Virus record (IMG/VR): IMGVR_UViG_3300042879_001711
Coordinates: 1-41,957 of that record
DNA from: a virus
Reading direction: 5' to 3' (one strand)
Length of the DNA: 41,957 nucleotides
The number at the start of each line of letters is the position of its first letter. Positions within the stretch are counted from its first letter, which is position 1. The translations under genes were made by a program, and so were the position numbers. The notes beneath the pieces are model-generated. The model saw only the letters and a program-made list of their open reading frames with translations, was not told the DNA's origin and made no database searches. Shown here in pieces: positions 7,149 through 15,137 of the stretch.

Positions 7149-8359
7149 TATCCGCACCCGCACGGATTAAAACCTATAGCGTTTTGAGGCGGAAAGTCTT
7201 CGCCAGATAGTGCCGTTCCGTTACATGTCGGCAAGTCAGATGGATGCAGGACATACACATAATGCATCCCGTCATCCCGCAAGCGAAACCGCAGCGAGCA
7301 CGCGCCGTCGTTCAGCACAGCCCCACCGTTAACTGTTCCGCCCATTGAGTTTCTTGAGGAGTTGTTGAACTCTGCACCGCCGTTGACTATTCCGTCATTT
7401 CGTGAAAACAGGTTGAACGTAGCGCCGCCGTTGACGATGCCGCCAAACGCATTAGAGCCGATGTCGTTGATTAGCAGCCCTGACCCGTTCAAAAACAATG
7501 CGCCGCCGTCAGCAGTGCCTACGTTGCTTGAATCCGTGAACGTCGCAAAACCACTAACCGTGCCTTGGTTTTGCGAGATGTCAAACAAGTTAGTGGGGGA
7601 CGCCGAAAAGGTCGCATCCCCGTCGACGGTGCCCGAGTTGGTTGACGCAATGAATTCCGCGTTTCCGTTGACCAGGCCGCTGTTGACGGCACTTGTTACG
7701 AATTCTGCGTTTCCGTTTACAGTGCCTCGGTTTCTCGTTCCCGATCCACGAAACACAGCACCACCAAATACTTCGCCACTGACGTCGTTTCTTGGACCAG
7801 CGCCCAACGATTGCGCGGAAAACAAGGCACCACCACGCACTGTACCGTCGTTGTGTCTGTTCAAAAAGACCGCACCGCCGGCCGCTTCGTGTGCGGGCGA
7901 TGTGGTAATTAGTTCACTGCCGGTGATGAGGCCCTCAGTGATAGTCTGACCTGCCGGCAAAAGAAAATAGGCAGAGGCAACGGAGCGCGTGCCGTTTGTG
8001 GCCAAGGGGGTCACCACATAGATCACGGCGTTCTCGTCAGGCAACCTTGTGGCTCGTTTTGTCAGTGAAAGTTGCGTAGCTGAGATTGGCGATGCGGTGC
8101 TGTGTGAGTACCAGTTGCACAGGTTGCCCCAGTCTTGTTGCTCGGCAAGCGTCGCCGAACGACCAGCGATGCTGGTTGCTCCTGATCCAAAAAAAAACCA
8201 CGTGTTGCCACTTTCATTGCCAGTGTTCGCGCTGAATGACCAAGTGACGCTGGGCCATTCACCAGACGGTTCCCATGTGCCTTCATTAGTGGGGTCCGTT
8301 CTGTCCTTGCCGTCGACAGGGCAGTTGCCGCAACATGGATTGCAAGGACTTCCAAGCAT
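7148..8359 (-). CDS. Large repeat protein, probable beta-solenoid tail or adhesin
   Basis: The 403-residue protein has an N-terminal cysteine motif (SPCNPCCGNCPV) and ends NPCGCG. Between them, from about residue 160 to 350, is a run of roughly 20-residue repeats with the core G-T/I-V-N-G-N/G-A-x-F: RGTVNGNAEF, SGLVNGNAEF, SGTVDGDATF, GGIVNGGATF, DGIVNGGAEF. Regular turns of this kind usually fold as a right-handed beta-solenoid, common in fibres, spikes and surface adhesins. It comes directly after two distal tail genes, so a tail-tip or receptor-binding part is likely. Its start overlaps the upstream stop as TGATG. The DNA is less GC-rich than that of most neighbours, suggesting separate acquisition. 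Confidence 0.72.
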   Translation of the reverse strand: MLGSPCNPCCGNCPVDGKDRTDPTNEGTWEPSGEWPSVTWSFSANTGNESGNTWFFFGSGATSIAGRSATLAEQQDWGNLCNWYSHSTASPISATQLSLTKRATRLPDENAVIYVVTPLATNGTRSVASAYFLLPAGQTITEGLITGSELITTSPAHEAAGGAVFLNRHNDGTVRGGALFSAQSLGAGPRNDVSGEVFGGAVFRGSGTRNRGTVNGNAEFVTSAVNSGLVNGNAEFIASTNSGTVDGDATFSASPTNLFDISQNQGTVSGFATFTDSSNVGTADGGALFLNGSGLLINDIGSNAFGGIVNGGATFNLFSRNDGIVNGGAEFNNSSRNSMGGTVNGGAVLNDGACSLRFRLRDDGMHYVYVLHPSDLPTCNGTALSGEDFPPQNAIGFNPCGCG

Positions 8360-9129
8360 CAGGCACACTCCGCTGCTATAAGCGTCCATGTACTGTCAAT
8401 CAAAGCGCAGGCCACCCGCCTCGGCGCACTTGGCACCGTGACCGTGGCAAAATAGTTGGTGGCCGTGAACGTTGTGGAAGGCGACAACGCCGTGCCGTCG
8501 CCGTTCTGCTGTGTCACAGTGGCCGTATTGCCTTTCGTCCACGTCGATCCAACCGTTCCTAGTCGCACACTGCCACGGCCTGCGCCGATCCGCACCAATG
8601 CCCACTTGTTTGCACCAGTCCCAGACTCCTTGTAAATGATGGCGGCACCGTTGCCGCCGCTCTGCAGCTCGCTCGTCGACGCCTTTGGGCCTGCTGTGGC
8701 GTCCGCCGTGTTTCTGACCTCGAGCTTTACCTGCACAAGCCCGTCTACGGCTAGCATGCCGATCGAGTCGTTGGCAATCGGCTCAACAGCGACACCGAAG
8801 GCATCGTTTGTGGACGTTGTCGGCGTGCTGCCTCTAAGGACGGGCGATCGCTCGTACTGCGACGTGGCCGGCCCCGTGGCACCAACTGGTGCGACTTCCA
8901 ATCCTGTGATTGCCAACACGCCCCAGCGTGGCACTGTCTGGCCGCTCACGTTTTTGCAGGGCAATGCAATGTAGGGCGCACCGCCATAGGTGGCGGCCTC
9001 TGCGTTGAAGCCAGGACGCTGCCCAAATACGACATCTGCCGCATCCTGTGCACGGTTCCACGCCCTGGCGGATATAGACGTCTTGAGCGGTTGGCCAGGC
9101 TCAATGCGTCCGTCACGGCGGCTTGGCAT
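8359..9129 (-). CDS. Hypothetical distal tail / virion protein
   Basis: The 256-residue protein has a helical start (KTSISARAWNRAQDAADVVFG) followed by beta-rich sequence with no membrane segment. The order tape measure, 9129-10046, this gene, then the solenoid protein is that of distal tail, hub and tip components in siphoviruses. No catalytic motif is visible. Its start overlaps the upstream stop as TAATG. The call as a virion protein rests on position and composition. Confidence 0.65.
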   Translation of the reverse strand: MPSRRDGRIEPGQPLKTSISARAWNRAQDAADVVFGQRPGFNAEAATYGGAPYIALPCKNVSGQTVPRWGVLAITGLEVAPVGATGPATSQYERSPVLRGSTPTTSTNDAFGVAVEPIANDSIGMLAVDGLVQVKLEVRNTADATAGPKASTSELQSGGNGAAIIYKESGTGANKWALVRIGAGRGSVRLGTVGSTWTKGNTATVTQQNGDGTALSPSTTFTATNYFATVTVPSAPRRVACALIDSTWTLIAAECA

Positions 9130-10046
9130 TACGTCACTCCAATACCGAGCAGCGAAAAGTCTGCCGAAGGGTATACCTGGTTAACGTAGACAGCCTTCGG
9201 GACTTTCAACAGCGTGTCGCTGGCCACTTGGTCTTCGTACCTTACCCACATGTATTCGTGCCCTTTTTTCTCTATGCCAGTTACGCTTCCAACTGTCAGC
9301 ATCGGCAGCGTGCTGCCGTCGGCGTTGGGCGACGCCACAAACTTGAATGATAGAGACCATGGGCTATTGCCACGTTCTTCATCCCAGTCCTGCGATCCTG
9401 TTCCGCCCAAAAACAGCACCTCGCCTGCCTCAAAAGATCGAAATGTTGAGTTGTTGGTCGTTCCGGTCAGCGCGGATACTGTCCTCACATACGTGTCGGT
9501 GACGTACAACGCTGGAACGTCATAGCTTTCCGTCCACTGCAAAGCCGGGATGACAACGTCCACGCCTTGGACACTGGTGCCGTCGACGCCGATGGCTCCG
9601 CCCTGGCTAGGTGCGTCTGGCGGGTACTTCTTTTCAGCCGCCGTCGCCCGACCGCCTAATGCCGCGCCGGCGCCGTAACTGGGCTGCTGTGTGATGTGTG
9701 TGGTGCCGCCTGACGTGTCAAACGACCTTGAGCGACGCAGTGGATTTGGTCGCTGGTCGTCGTCCGCACCACGACTGACGTAGTTCACCGTCAGCTGCCA
9801 CGCCTGGTCGCCGAGGTAGTCGAGCGTGTAGCTCTCTGCTTGGAGGTTGTTGAGTGGCTGCCCAGGGTACTGCCAATAGAGATAGCTGGTCCACAGCGTC
9901 AAGTTGACATCGTCGTGCACGGCACGGTCGTCGGTCGTGCCGAAAATCTTCCACGACTTCTTGTACGTGTTTTGCGACCGCTGCCCGAGACGGTAGATCG
10001 TCGCCGACCGGCTCGCGGAGTCCTCGACCCATGTGTATGTCGGCAT
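9129..10046 (-). CDS. Distal tail / hub-region structural protein
   Basis: The 305-residue protein follows the tape measure immediately, the usual place for distal tail (Dit-like) or hub proteins. The sequence is rich in aromatic, Thr and Ser residues (MPTYTWVEDSASRSATIYRLGQ; SYTLDYLGDQAWQLTVNYV) and looks all-beta. No enzyme motif is seen. The gene starts three bases before the end of the tape-measure gene's coding block and overlaps the next gene as TAATG. Its exact tail component cannot be decided without structure prediction. Confidence 0.68.
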   Translation of the reverse strand: MPTYTWVEDSASRSATIYRLGQRSQNTYKKSWKIFGTTDDRAVHDDVNLTLWTSYLYWQYPGQPLNNLQAESYTLDYLGDQAWQLTVNYVSRGADDDQRPNPLRRSRSFDTSGGTTHITQQPSYGAGAALGGRATAAEKKYPPDAPSQGGAIGVDGTSVQGVDVVIPALQWTESYDVPALYVTDTYVRTVSALTGTTNNSTFRSFEAGEVLFLGGTGSQDWDEERGNSPWSLSFKFVASPNADGSTLPMLTVGSVTGIEKKGHEYMWVRYEDQVASDTLLKVPKAVYVNQVYPSADFSLLGIGVT

Positions 10047-10049
10047 GCG

Positions 10050-12104
10050 TCAGGTCCCCACCAGTGCCGGGTCTTCGTCCGTGTTGTCCGCGATCCGCTC
10101 GAGCAGGTCGACCTGCTGCTGCGCCAGCGACTTGGCGAAACCGAGGCCGCTGGCCGCTGCAGCAGAGAACGTGCCGACCACCTCGCCTCGCGACATGCCG
10201 GCAGCAGCGGCGCCGGCACCTTCGCGGATGCGTTGCTCGTTGCCGCCGGCTGCTCGCTCGGCTGCACGCTCGGCTGACGCTGCCAACGCCTCCGCCAGCG
10301 CGGCCTCTGCAGATTGCGTGGCACTGCGACGGTCGGCAGCTCGCTGCGCGTTGGCGGCCAGCCGGCCTTGGGCGGTCGCGTCGGCGGCTGCGTTCCTTGC
10401 GTTGATATTGGCCTGTGCCGCGGCAGCCGTGCGTTCGTTTTCCTGCATCGCTGCCGGGATCCGGCTTTCATAGCCTGGCCTCGCTTGTGCGCGTGCAGCC
10501 GACCGTGCTGACATCTCGTCGTTTACCTTGGCGTTTTCTTTTGCAAGGTCGTAGCCCTTCTGTATGAAGGACTGCACGTAGTTCCATGACTTGCGTACCG
10601 CTGACTCCATAGCGTCAAAAGCAGCCATAATCCCGTTAATGACGTTGTCGATAGCGCTGTAAAGAGTCGCACTCCACAAGTTTGTGCCTTGAACAATCCC
10701 CGACCACAGCGACTCCCATATGTTGGAAACAGCGGTCGACAGGTACGTAAACGTGTTCTGAAAAAACGCTACCCACGGGTCGACCTGCCCCATGAGGGCC
10801 TCGACGCCACGCGTCCAGCCAGCCTGCAGCCCGAGCCACAGGATGTCCATGGCACCAGATAGGTTGCCGGCGGCCAGTTCTTGGTACACGCCGTCGAACG
10901 TAGCCGTGGCGGTAGCGCCCAAGTCACGCAGCACGCCCATGGCATTGGACCCGGCGTCGACGAACGCTCCACCGATAGCCGACGCGATCTGGCCAAATCC
11001 GCCGGCCGCATAGATGGCAGCACCAGCCACGGCACCCAGTAGGCCTACGGCGATCGCCAGCGGGGCGTTGGCGGCCACCCAGGCGGCTAGGCTGGTCGCC
11101 GCCGCCACGGTCGTTTTCACGCCATACAGCACGGCACCGGCGGCTGCGGACACGAACGACGCCGCGAGCTGGTAGGCGAGCTTGACGGTCGAGACGAGCG
11201 GCGTCACGAGAGCAGAAAGTCCGAGGCTAACGTTTCGAAGTGCAAGACCTGCAGCTGTAAGTGCCGCGCCGACGCCAAACAGTGCAACGCCGAGAGTCAA
11301 CGCCTGCTCGACCATCTTTTTGTTTTCGGACACGTACTTCGACACGCTGCCGATCAAAAGTGCCACACCGGACGCCAGTCCAGACAACGCGGGCGCAACC
11401 GCAGCGCCGACGGTCATCGTGATGGCCTTCATGGCGGTGTGCAGCTCGCCAATGCTGTCATTAAGGCGGGCAGCCGCTTCTGCAGTGTTGGGGTCCATCA
11501 CAATGCCGAGTCGCTCGGCCTGTGCCATCAGGTCTCGTATACCTGCAGCGCCTCCTGCGAGCATCGGTATCAGTCCGGCGCCGGCCTTTCCGAACACGCC
11601 GATAGCTGCTGCCGCTCTCTGCCCTGGGTCCTCGATGCGTGACACGGCGTCCGCAAGCGTCAGAAATTGATCCTCGGGAGACATCCGCTGCAGTTTGCCG
11701 ATGTCCACGCCAAGGCGTTGCAGGCTTGCGGCCGCAGATTCATTCCCACGGGTCGCAGCGTCGAGCGCCCGCTGCATCGTGCGGATGCCATTTTCGAGCG
11801 TGCCCACGTCGGTGCCAGACTGACCGGCAGCAAATCCGAGCGAAGCTACTGCCTGCGTTGAAAGGCCTGTGCGCTGCGCCATCTTTTGGACGGCGTCACC
11901 GACCTCTGAGAAGGCAACGCCTGCACCGACGATTGGCGTGACAATCGCTGTGCCGGCGGCCATAAGCCGGTTGCCGATGGACATCATCGACGAGCCAAGC
12001 TGGCCGATGCGCTTATTCACCGAGTCGAGCGCCGCGAAAAGCAGCTTCGGGTCCGCCCCGATCTCGACGTAGACCTTGCCCTGGCGGACTGCGTTGGCAC
12101 TCAT
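10050..12104 (-). CDS. Tail tape measure protein
   Basis: The 684-residue protein has the standard order of a tape measure. A helical N-terminal part holds TMP-type repeats (SVNKRIGQLGSSMMSIGNRL; GDAVQKMAQRTGLS). A long hydrophobic middle follows at about residues 225-390, then an alanine-rich coiled-coil region. The end has the usual GLGFAKSLAQQQVDLLERIADNT pattern split over two helices. It sets tail length and enters the host envelope at DNA ejection. By the common rule of about 1.5 angstrom per residue the tail would be near 100 nm. It overlaps the end of the frameshifted chaperone frame by four bases. Confidence 0.95.
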   Translation of the reverse strand: MSANAVRQGKVYVEIGADPKLLFAALDSVNKRIGQLGSSMMSIGNRLMAAGTAIVTPIVGAGVAFSEVGDAVQKMAQRTGLSTQAVASLGFAAGQSGTDVGTLENGIRTMQRALDAATRGNESAAASLQRLGVDIGKLQRMSPEDQFLTLADAVSRIEDPGQRAAAAIGVFGKAGAGLIPMLAGGAAGIRDLMAQAERLGIVMDPNTAEAAARLNDSIGELHTAMKAITMTVGAAVAPALSGLASGVALLIGSVSKYVSENKKMVEQALTLGVALFGVGAALTAAGLALRNVSLGLSALVTPLVSTVKLAYQLAASFVSAAAGAVLYGVKTTVAAATSLAAWVAANAPLAIAVGLLGAVAGAAIYAAGGFGQIASAIGGAFVDAGSNAMGVLRDLGATATATFDGVYQELAAGNLSGAMDILWLGLQAGWTRGVEALMGQVDPWVAFFQNTFTYLSTAVSNIWESLWSGIVQGTNLWSATLYSAIDNVINGIMAAFDAMESAVRKSWNYVQSFIQKGYDLAKENAKVNDEMSARSAARAQARPGYESRIPAAMQENERTAAAAQANINARNAAADATAQGRLAANAQRAADRRSATQSAEAALAEALAASAERAAERAAGGNEQRIREGAGAAAAGMSRGEVVGTFSAAAASGLGFAKSLAQQQVDLLERIADNTDEDPALVGT

Positions 12105-12505
12105 GTTTTCACCTCATGCCAATTCGGCCCGAGCAGCTTGCGGATCTCGTCTGGCGTCGCCTGCCGCGGCGCCGCCTTTTTCGCGAACGGGTTGAACTCG
12201 ATCGGTTTGGCTTGCGCTTGTCCCTTGCTGCGATGCAGGTTGGCCTGCTGACTCATGAGCCACGCGACCCGCCACCACTCCTGCTCTAGACGAGCGTCGC
12301 GAGCGGCGAAGAGTCCACGGATGGTCCATCCGTCTGGGTTGACTCCGACGATTCCTGCGGCCTCGTAGATGGCGTCCCAGATTGTCCGAGCAGGGACTCG
12401 ACCGTCGTCTGTTGCAGCTGCGCCTCCGCCCGATTGGCCAGCTCGGCCTGCAGCTCGTCCATGCGTTCGACGAGCTGCTTGATCATGCGGCGGAGGCGGA
12501 GGGGG
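12101..12505 (-). CDS. Tail assembly chaperone T-frame (probable -1 frameshift product of 12286-12864)
   Basis: This frame has no ATG, GTG or TTG before the ATG at 12256, yet its sequence upstream of that codon is clearly coding: IWDAIYEAAGIVGVNP, GWTIRGLFAARDARLEQ and EWWRVAWLMSQQANLHRS, then IEFNPFAKK. The block resembles the T parts of G/GT tail chaperones, with an aromatic-rich helix, an AN.HR turn and a closing FNPF. It lies in the -1 frame of the upstream ORF and ends overlapping the tape-measure ATG, as GT extensions do. Coordinates start at the re-read base of the candidate slip site; fusion gives about 254 residues. The first 45 or so residues look like low-complexity linker. Confidence 0.75.
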   Translation of the reverse strand, partial: PPPPPPHDQAARRTHGRAAGRAGQSGGGAAATDDGRVPARTIWDAIYEAAGIVGVNPDGWTIRGLFAARDARLEQEWWRVAWLMSQQANLHRSKGQAQAKPIEFNPFAKKAAPRQATPDEIRKLLGPNWHEVKT

Positions 12506-12864
12506 AAAAAATCGACCAGCTCCTCCTCGAGTGCACGCTGCGCCGCCTCAAGCGAGTCACCGCGAAGCGCCTCCAAAAACTCTTCCTTCGTCAGCTTGCG
12601 CTCGTCGACCTGTCGGCACAGGATCGCGTAGAGCACCTCGCCAATCGTCGAGTAGCGTGAGCGGATGACCTCGAGGGCGCGTCCGATCGTCGAGACGTCG
12701 ATCAGGTCAAACGGAATCGACCGGTCGACCTTGCGGACGGAGCCGTCCGGCTGCTCTTCGTCCTCTTGGAGGTCGATGCGCACCAGGTCTTTCACCCTGG
12801 ATGCTGCACCGACCGTCATGACGACCCTCCACGGTCGCCCTTCGTCGTCCTTAAACTCGCGCAT
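12286..12864 (-). CDS. Tail assembly chaperone (G-like)
   Basis: The 192-residue acidic protein precedes the tape measure and begins MREFKDDEGRPWRVVMTVGAA, a start typical of short phage tail chaperones that coat the tape measure before tail-tube polymerisation. The core runs to about residue 155. The tail (GTPSTRPQESSESTQTDG) is a disordered Ser/Thr-rich extension. Codons 119-120 (FF) form T TTT TTC, a classical -1 slippery heptamer, and the -1 frame beyond carries the T-like part. Start ATG lies just after the upstream TAA. Confidence 0.85.
   Translation of the reverse strand: MREFKDDEGRPWRVVMTVGAASRVKDLVRIDLQEDEEQPDGSVRKVDRSIPFDLIDVSTIGRALEVIRSRYSTIGEVLYAILCRQVDERKLTKEEFLEALRGDSLEAAQRALEEELVDFFPLRLRRMIKQLVERMDELQAELANRAEAQLQQTTVESLLGQSGTPSTRPQESSESTQTDGPSVDSSPLATLV
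12505..12511 (-). promoter_or_regulatory. Candidate -1 ribosomal frameshift site T_TTT_TTC
   Basis: Read on the minus strand, the G-frame codons GAT TTT TTC CCC contain the heptamer T TTT TTC in exactly the X XXY YYZ register needed for simultaneous -1 slippage. A run of five C follows. The -1 frame downstream is open to the T-frame stop at 12101 and includes the conserved-looking T block. No downstream pseudoknot was worked out. The slip site lies upstream of about 70 further G-frame codons, which is farther than in lambda. Confidence 0.6.
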
Positions 12865-12866
12865 GG

Positions 12867-13220
12867 TTAAACCCTGAGCCCAGATCTAGTCAACGCACAC
12901 TCGACTGAGTAGCTCGTGACACCGTCGAGCGGGTTAGTTTCGGTTATGCTGGTCACCACGGCATCAAATACCCATCCGCCGGTGCCGCCGCTGACGGCCA
13001 CAAGCGTGCCGAGCGTCAGCTTGGTGATGTCGAGATTCGAGGAGTCGTTAATCTCAAACGACACCGTGGCGGCATAGCCTGTGGAGTAGACGGCCTGCTG
13101 CCGCACGCCAAACTCCTCCACCTCGATCGTGCGGGCACTCCCGCTCCACGTGACGTTTCTCACGCTCGTGATGGCACCGCCGACGGTCAGCGTCGCGTCC
13201 TTGCCGAGCGTGATCGCCAC
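12867..13220 (-). CDS. Tail-tube-like protein, copy 3
   Basis: The 117-residue protein begins AITLGKDATLTVGG after a GTG start and has the beta-strand pattern shared with its two upstream neighbours: an early V-x-V-S-N/E stretch, a middle TVSFEIND strand where the others have WEIECHD or IEVECVD, and a DGVTSYSVECALT ending. Tail-tube or major tail proteins normally occupy this slot directly before the chaperone pair. The three copies differ in sequence, so they are old paralogues rather than recent duplicates. This copy is closest to the chaperone gene. Confidence 0.7.
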   Translation of the reverse strand: MAITLGKDATLTVGGAITSVRNVTWSGSARTIEVEEFGVRQQAVYSTGYAATVSFEINDSSNLDITKLTLGTLVAVSGGTGGWVFDAVVTSITETNPLDGVTSYSVECALTRSGLRV

Positions 13221-13223
13221 GAG

Positions 13224-13547
13224 TCAGATGCCTCCCCGACGTGCGGTGATCGTGTACGTCACGGCGCCGTCGATGGACGCGTTCTCGGTCACGCCCATGA
13301 CCACGAAGCTGCTCGTTGGGCTATTGGTCTCGAGCTGCGCCATCACGCCCGTGGCGTCGTGGCACTCAATCTCCCAGGTCTGCGACTTGAATCCAGTCGA
13401 GAATGCACGATAGCCGACGGCACCGGTGCCGACGTTGCTGCGATTGCTGACGTCGACGACCTCGGCCTCCTCCGTGTACGTAGCCGAAATGACGCTGGCG
13501 CCGAACGGAGGAGCGCTGGCCGCTTTGAAGCCAAGGGTGATCGCCAT
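13224..13547 (-). CDS. Tail-tube-like protein, copy 2
   Basis: The 107-residue protein begins MAITLGFKAASAPP and shares with its neighbours the start MA-I/V-x-LG, the strand WEIECHD and the ending IDGAVTYTITARRGG. GGAG precedes the ATG by seven bases. It is presumably a tail-tube or tube-associated subunit. Which of the three is the main tube protein cannot be told from sequence. The lack of Gly/Pro-rich extra domains argues against a tail-tip role. Confidence 0.7.
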   Translation of the reverse strand: MAITLGFKAASAPPFGASVISATYTEEAEVVDVSNRSNVGTGAVGYRAFSTGFKSQTWEIECHDATGVMAQLETNSPTSSFVVMGVTENASIDGAVTYTITARRGGI

Positions 13548-13559
13548 GGTGGTCTCCGG

Positions 13560-13883
13560 TCAGGTCTGAGTCATAGCCCGTTGGGCGCTGACAGTGAACG
13601 TGATGATTCCGTCGATGGGCTGCGACTGGGCCACGTTGGTCACGACAAATTCGACGCTATTTCCGGTAGACGTGCCCGTAAGCGTGAACGTTTGGCCGAC
13701 CTCCTTGCCAGGGTCGTCAACGCACTCGACCTCGATGGTCTGCTCGACCATGGCCTTAATGAAACGGCGGTACGTGTCACCGAACTTGGTGACGTCCACC
13801 TCGTTCGCGGTGTTGTTCACCGTGATCGATCGGGCGTTGGACAAGCCCGAAACCGTGACGTCCTTGCCGAGCTGTACAGCCAT
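13560..13883 (-). CDS. Tail-tube-like protein, copy 1
   Basis: The 107-residue protein begins MAVQLGKDVTVSGLSNAR and has the strands EVDVTKFGD, TIEVECVDDPG and the end IDGIITFTVSAQRA, matching the two following genes in order. GGAG lies seven bases before the ATG. It follows 70 bases without a gene that contain a 15-base element shared with 29458-29472, so it may have its own expression signal as the first of the triplet. Tail-tube identity is inferred from position and the beta-rich pattern. Confidence 0.7.
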   Translation of the reverse strand: MAVQLGKDVTVSGLSNARSITVNNTANEVDVTKFGDTYRRFIKAMVEQTIEVECVDDPGKEVGQTFTLTGTSTGNSVEFVVTNVAQSQPIDGIITFTVSAQRAMTQT

Positions 13884-13934
13884 GTGTGGCTCCTGCTGGT
13901 GTCACTGGCAGGGTACGGCCAGCCGCCGCCGCTG

Positions 13935-13949
13935 CCGCAGGGGGTGTGG
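13935..13949 (-). promoter_or_regulatory. 15-base intergenic element, copy A (CCACACCCCCTGCGG)
   Basis: On the minus strand this 15-base sequence lies about 50 bases before the first tail-tube-like gene. An identical copy lies at 29458-29472, 33 bases before the gpW-like gene. A shorter match, CACCCCCT, is at 20551-20558, 35 bases before a collagen-like gene. All are in gaps between late genes. It may be a promoter, activator or RNA-binding site. Confidence 0.4.
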
Positions 13950-13953
13950 ACGG

Positions 13954-14691
13954 TTAGGCCGCGCGAATCGTGTCGCGGAACCGCGTAAAAATGCGGGCCA
14001 CGACCTTCTGTACGCCGGCAGCCCCCTGCATGAACGGACGCTTGGGATAGCGCACCGACCGCGTGATCGTGGTCTTGTCCCAGTTGCTGGCGCCCCGGAA
14101 TCCCTTGTGCGTCCACAGGATCGCACCATAGTCGTAGTCGCCGCTGGCACGTCTCGGGATCGGCTTGCCGGCATCTCGTGCATCCTTTGCACGCCTGGCG
14201 GCTCCGACGCCGATCCGCCACGCCGTCAGCGTGAGGGATCCGCCAAACTCGTGCAGCCGACCCAGCCAATCAGCGCGAAGGGTGCCGATGACGACGCTGC
14301 GTGTCGTCCCGTCCCAGTAGTACATGATGTCGTTGTAGAGCCAGCGCTTTGGCGCCCACGACTTTGGCGGCTTGCCGGCTGGCCGCGGCTTGCCGCTTCC
14401 CATCATGGTTAGGTCCCGGTAAAGCCCGTTCATAAACTCGATCACTGCCCCGGCCTTCACCTCGCGCTGCCCGGCCTTGGTGCGCTTGGGTGCGTTTTGA
14501 CCGATGCCTTTTTTCGACGCCTGGCGGATGTCCATGCCGGCCTTCTTGAGCGCCTCGTAGTTGGCTCGCTCGAGCAGCCGGCGCATTTTGGACCGGTCGA
14601 AAAACTGCCCCTTGACCCGCGTTGTGATCGCCCGCTGGCTCGCGGTCGCGGCCGACACTGGCCGGCGGTTTCCGCCACGGCGTCCGGCCAT
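13954..14691 (-). CDS. HK97 gp10-like tail completion / neck protein
   Basis: The 245-residue basic protein contains GTLRADWLGRLHEFGGSLTL near its middle, where LHEFGG is the hallmark of HK97-gp10-like and phage virion morphogenesis proteins that join head and tail. It starts with an Arg-rich stretch and ends FTRFRDTIRAA, a helix typical of this group. The ATG at 14691 overlaps the upstream stop as TGATG, so the longer ORF to 14829 is not used. It lies between the tail terminator-like protein and the tail-tube triplet, as expected. Confidence 0.78.
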   Translation of the reverse strand: MAGRRGGNRRPVSAATASQRAITTRVKGQFFDRSKMRRLLERANYEALKKAGMDIRQASKKGIGQNAPKRTKAGQREVKAGAVIEFMNGLYRDLTMMGSGKPRPAGKPPKSWAPKRWLYNDIMYYWDGTTRSVVIGTLRADWLGRLHEFGGSLTLTAWRIGVGAARRAKDARDAGKPIPRRASGDYDYGAILWTHKGFRGASNWDKTTITRSVRYPKRPFMQGAAGVQKVVARIFTRFRDTIRAA

Positions 14692-15137
14692 CAGCGAAAT
14701 GTCCTGTAGGTGGCCGTGATGACAGCCCGCCAGACGTTGCGGTCGTGCAGCGCGTCGTCCGGGTTGATTTCGATCGCGACCTCGACCGGCGTGGTCACGC
14801 CGCTGGGCCACGTCACCGCCTGATCCCAAGTGTGTGCCCGGATCGCGTCCGCGATCTCCTCGGCCAGGTCCAGCATGTCGTCTGCCATCTCGTCCGACGG
14901 CGTGTGCCGGCCGACGAAGACGGTCGCCTGGTAGTCGTACTGGTGGTGCGTGCGGTCGACTCGCTCGATCGTCAACGTGCCAGGCATGACCGCGATCACC
15001 GGGTCGACCATCTCCTCGATGGTGTAGTCCGGCCAGTTGACGCGCTCGACGGCCGGCTGCGTCGCCACCGACGTGAACGTCTCGGCGTCTAGGCCGTCGG
15101 CAAGAGCGTCGGCAATCTCACGCAGCGTGCTGCTCAT
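14691..15137 (-). CDS. Tail terminator / neck-like protein
   Basis: The 148-residue acidic protein (MSSTLREIADALADGL; VDRTHHQYDYQATVFVGR; DDMLDLAEEIADAIR) has the helix-sheet-helix profile of tail terminator or minor tail proteins of the lambda gpU / HK97 gp11 type. Such proteins cap the tube and connect it to the neck. It directly precedes the gp10-like gene and overlaps the end of the glycosyltransferase gene by 20 bases. The fold assignment is an inference from position and secondary-structure pattern. Confidence 0.65.
   Translation of the reverse strand: MSSTLREIADALADGLDAETFTSVATQPAVERVNWPDYTIEEMVDPVIAVMPGTLTIERVDRTHHQYDYQATVFVGRHTPSDEMADDMLDLAEEIADAIRAHTWDQAVTWPSGVTTPVEVAIEINPDDALHDRNVWRAVITATYRTFR

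Noticed and set aside
12114-12329. 71-codon ORF in the third frame over the chaperone T region
   Set aside because: Its Arg/Ser/Ala-rich sequence has no coding character, while the overlapping T frame has clear conserved-like blocks.
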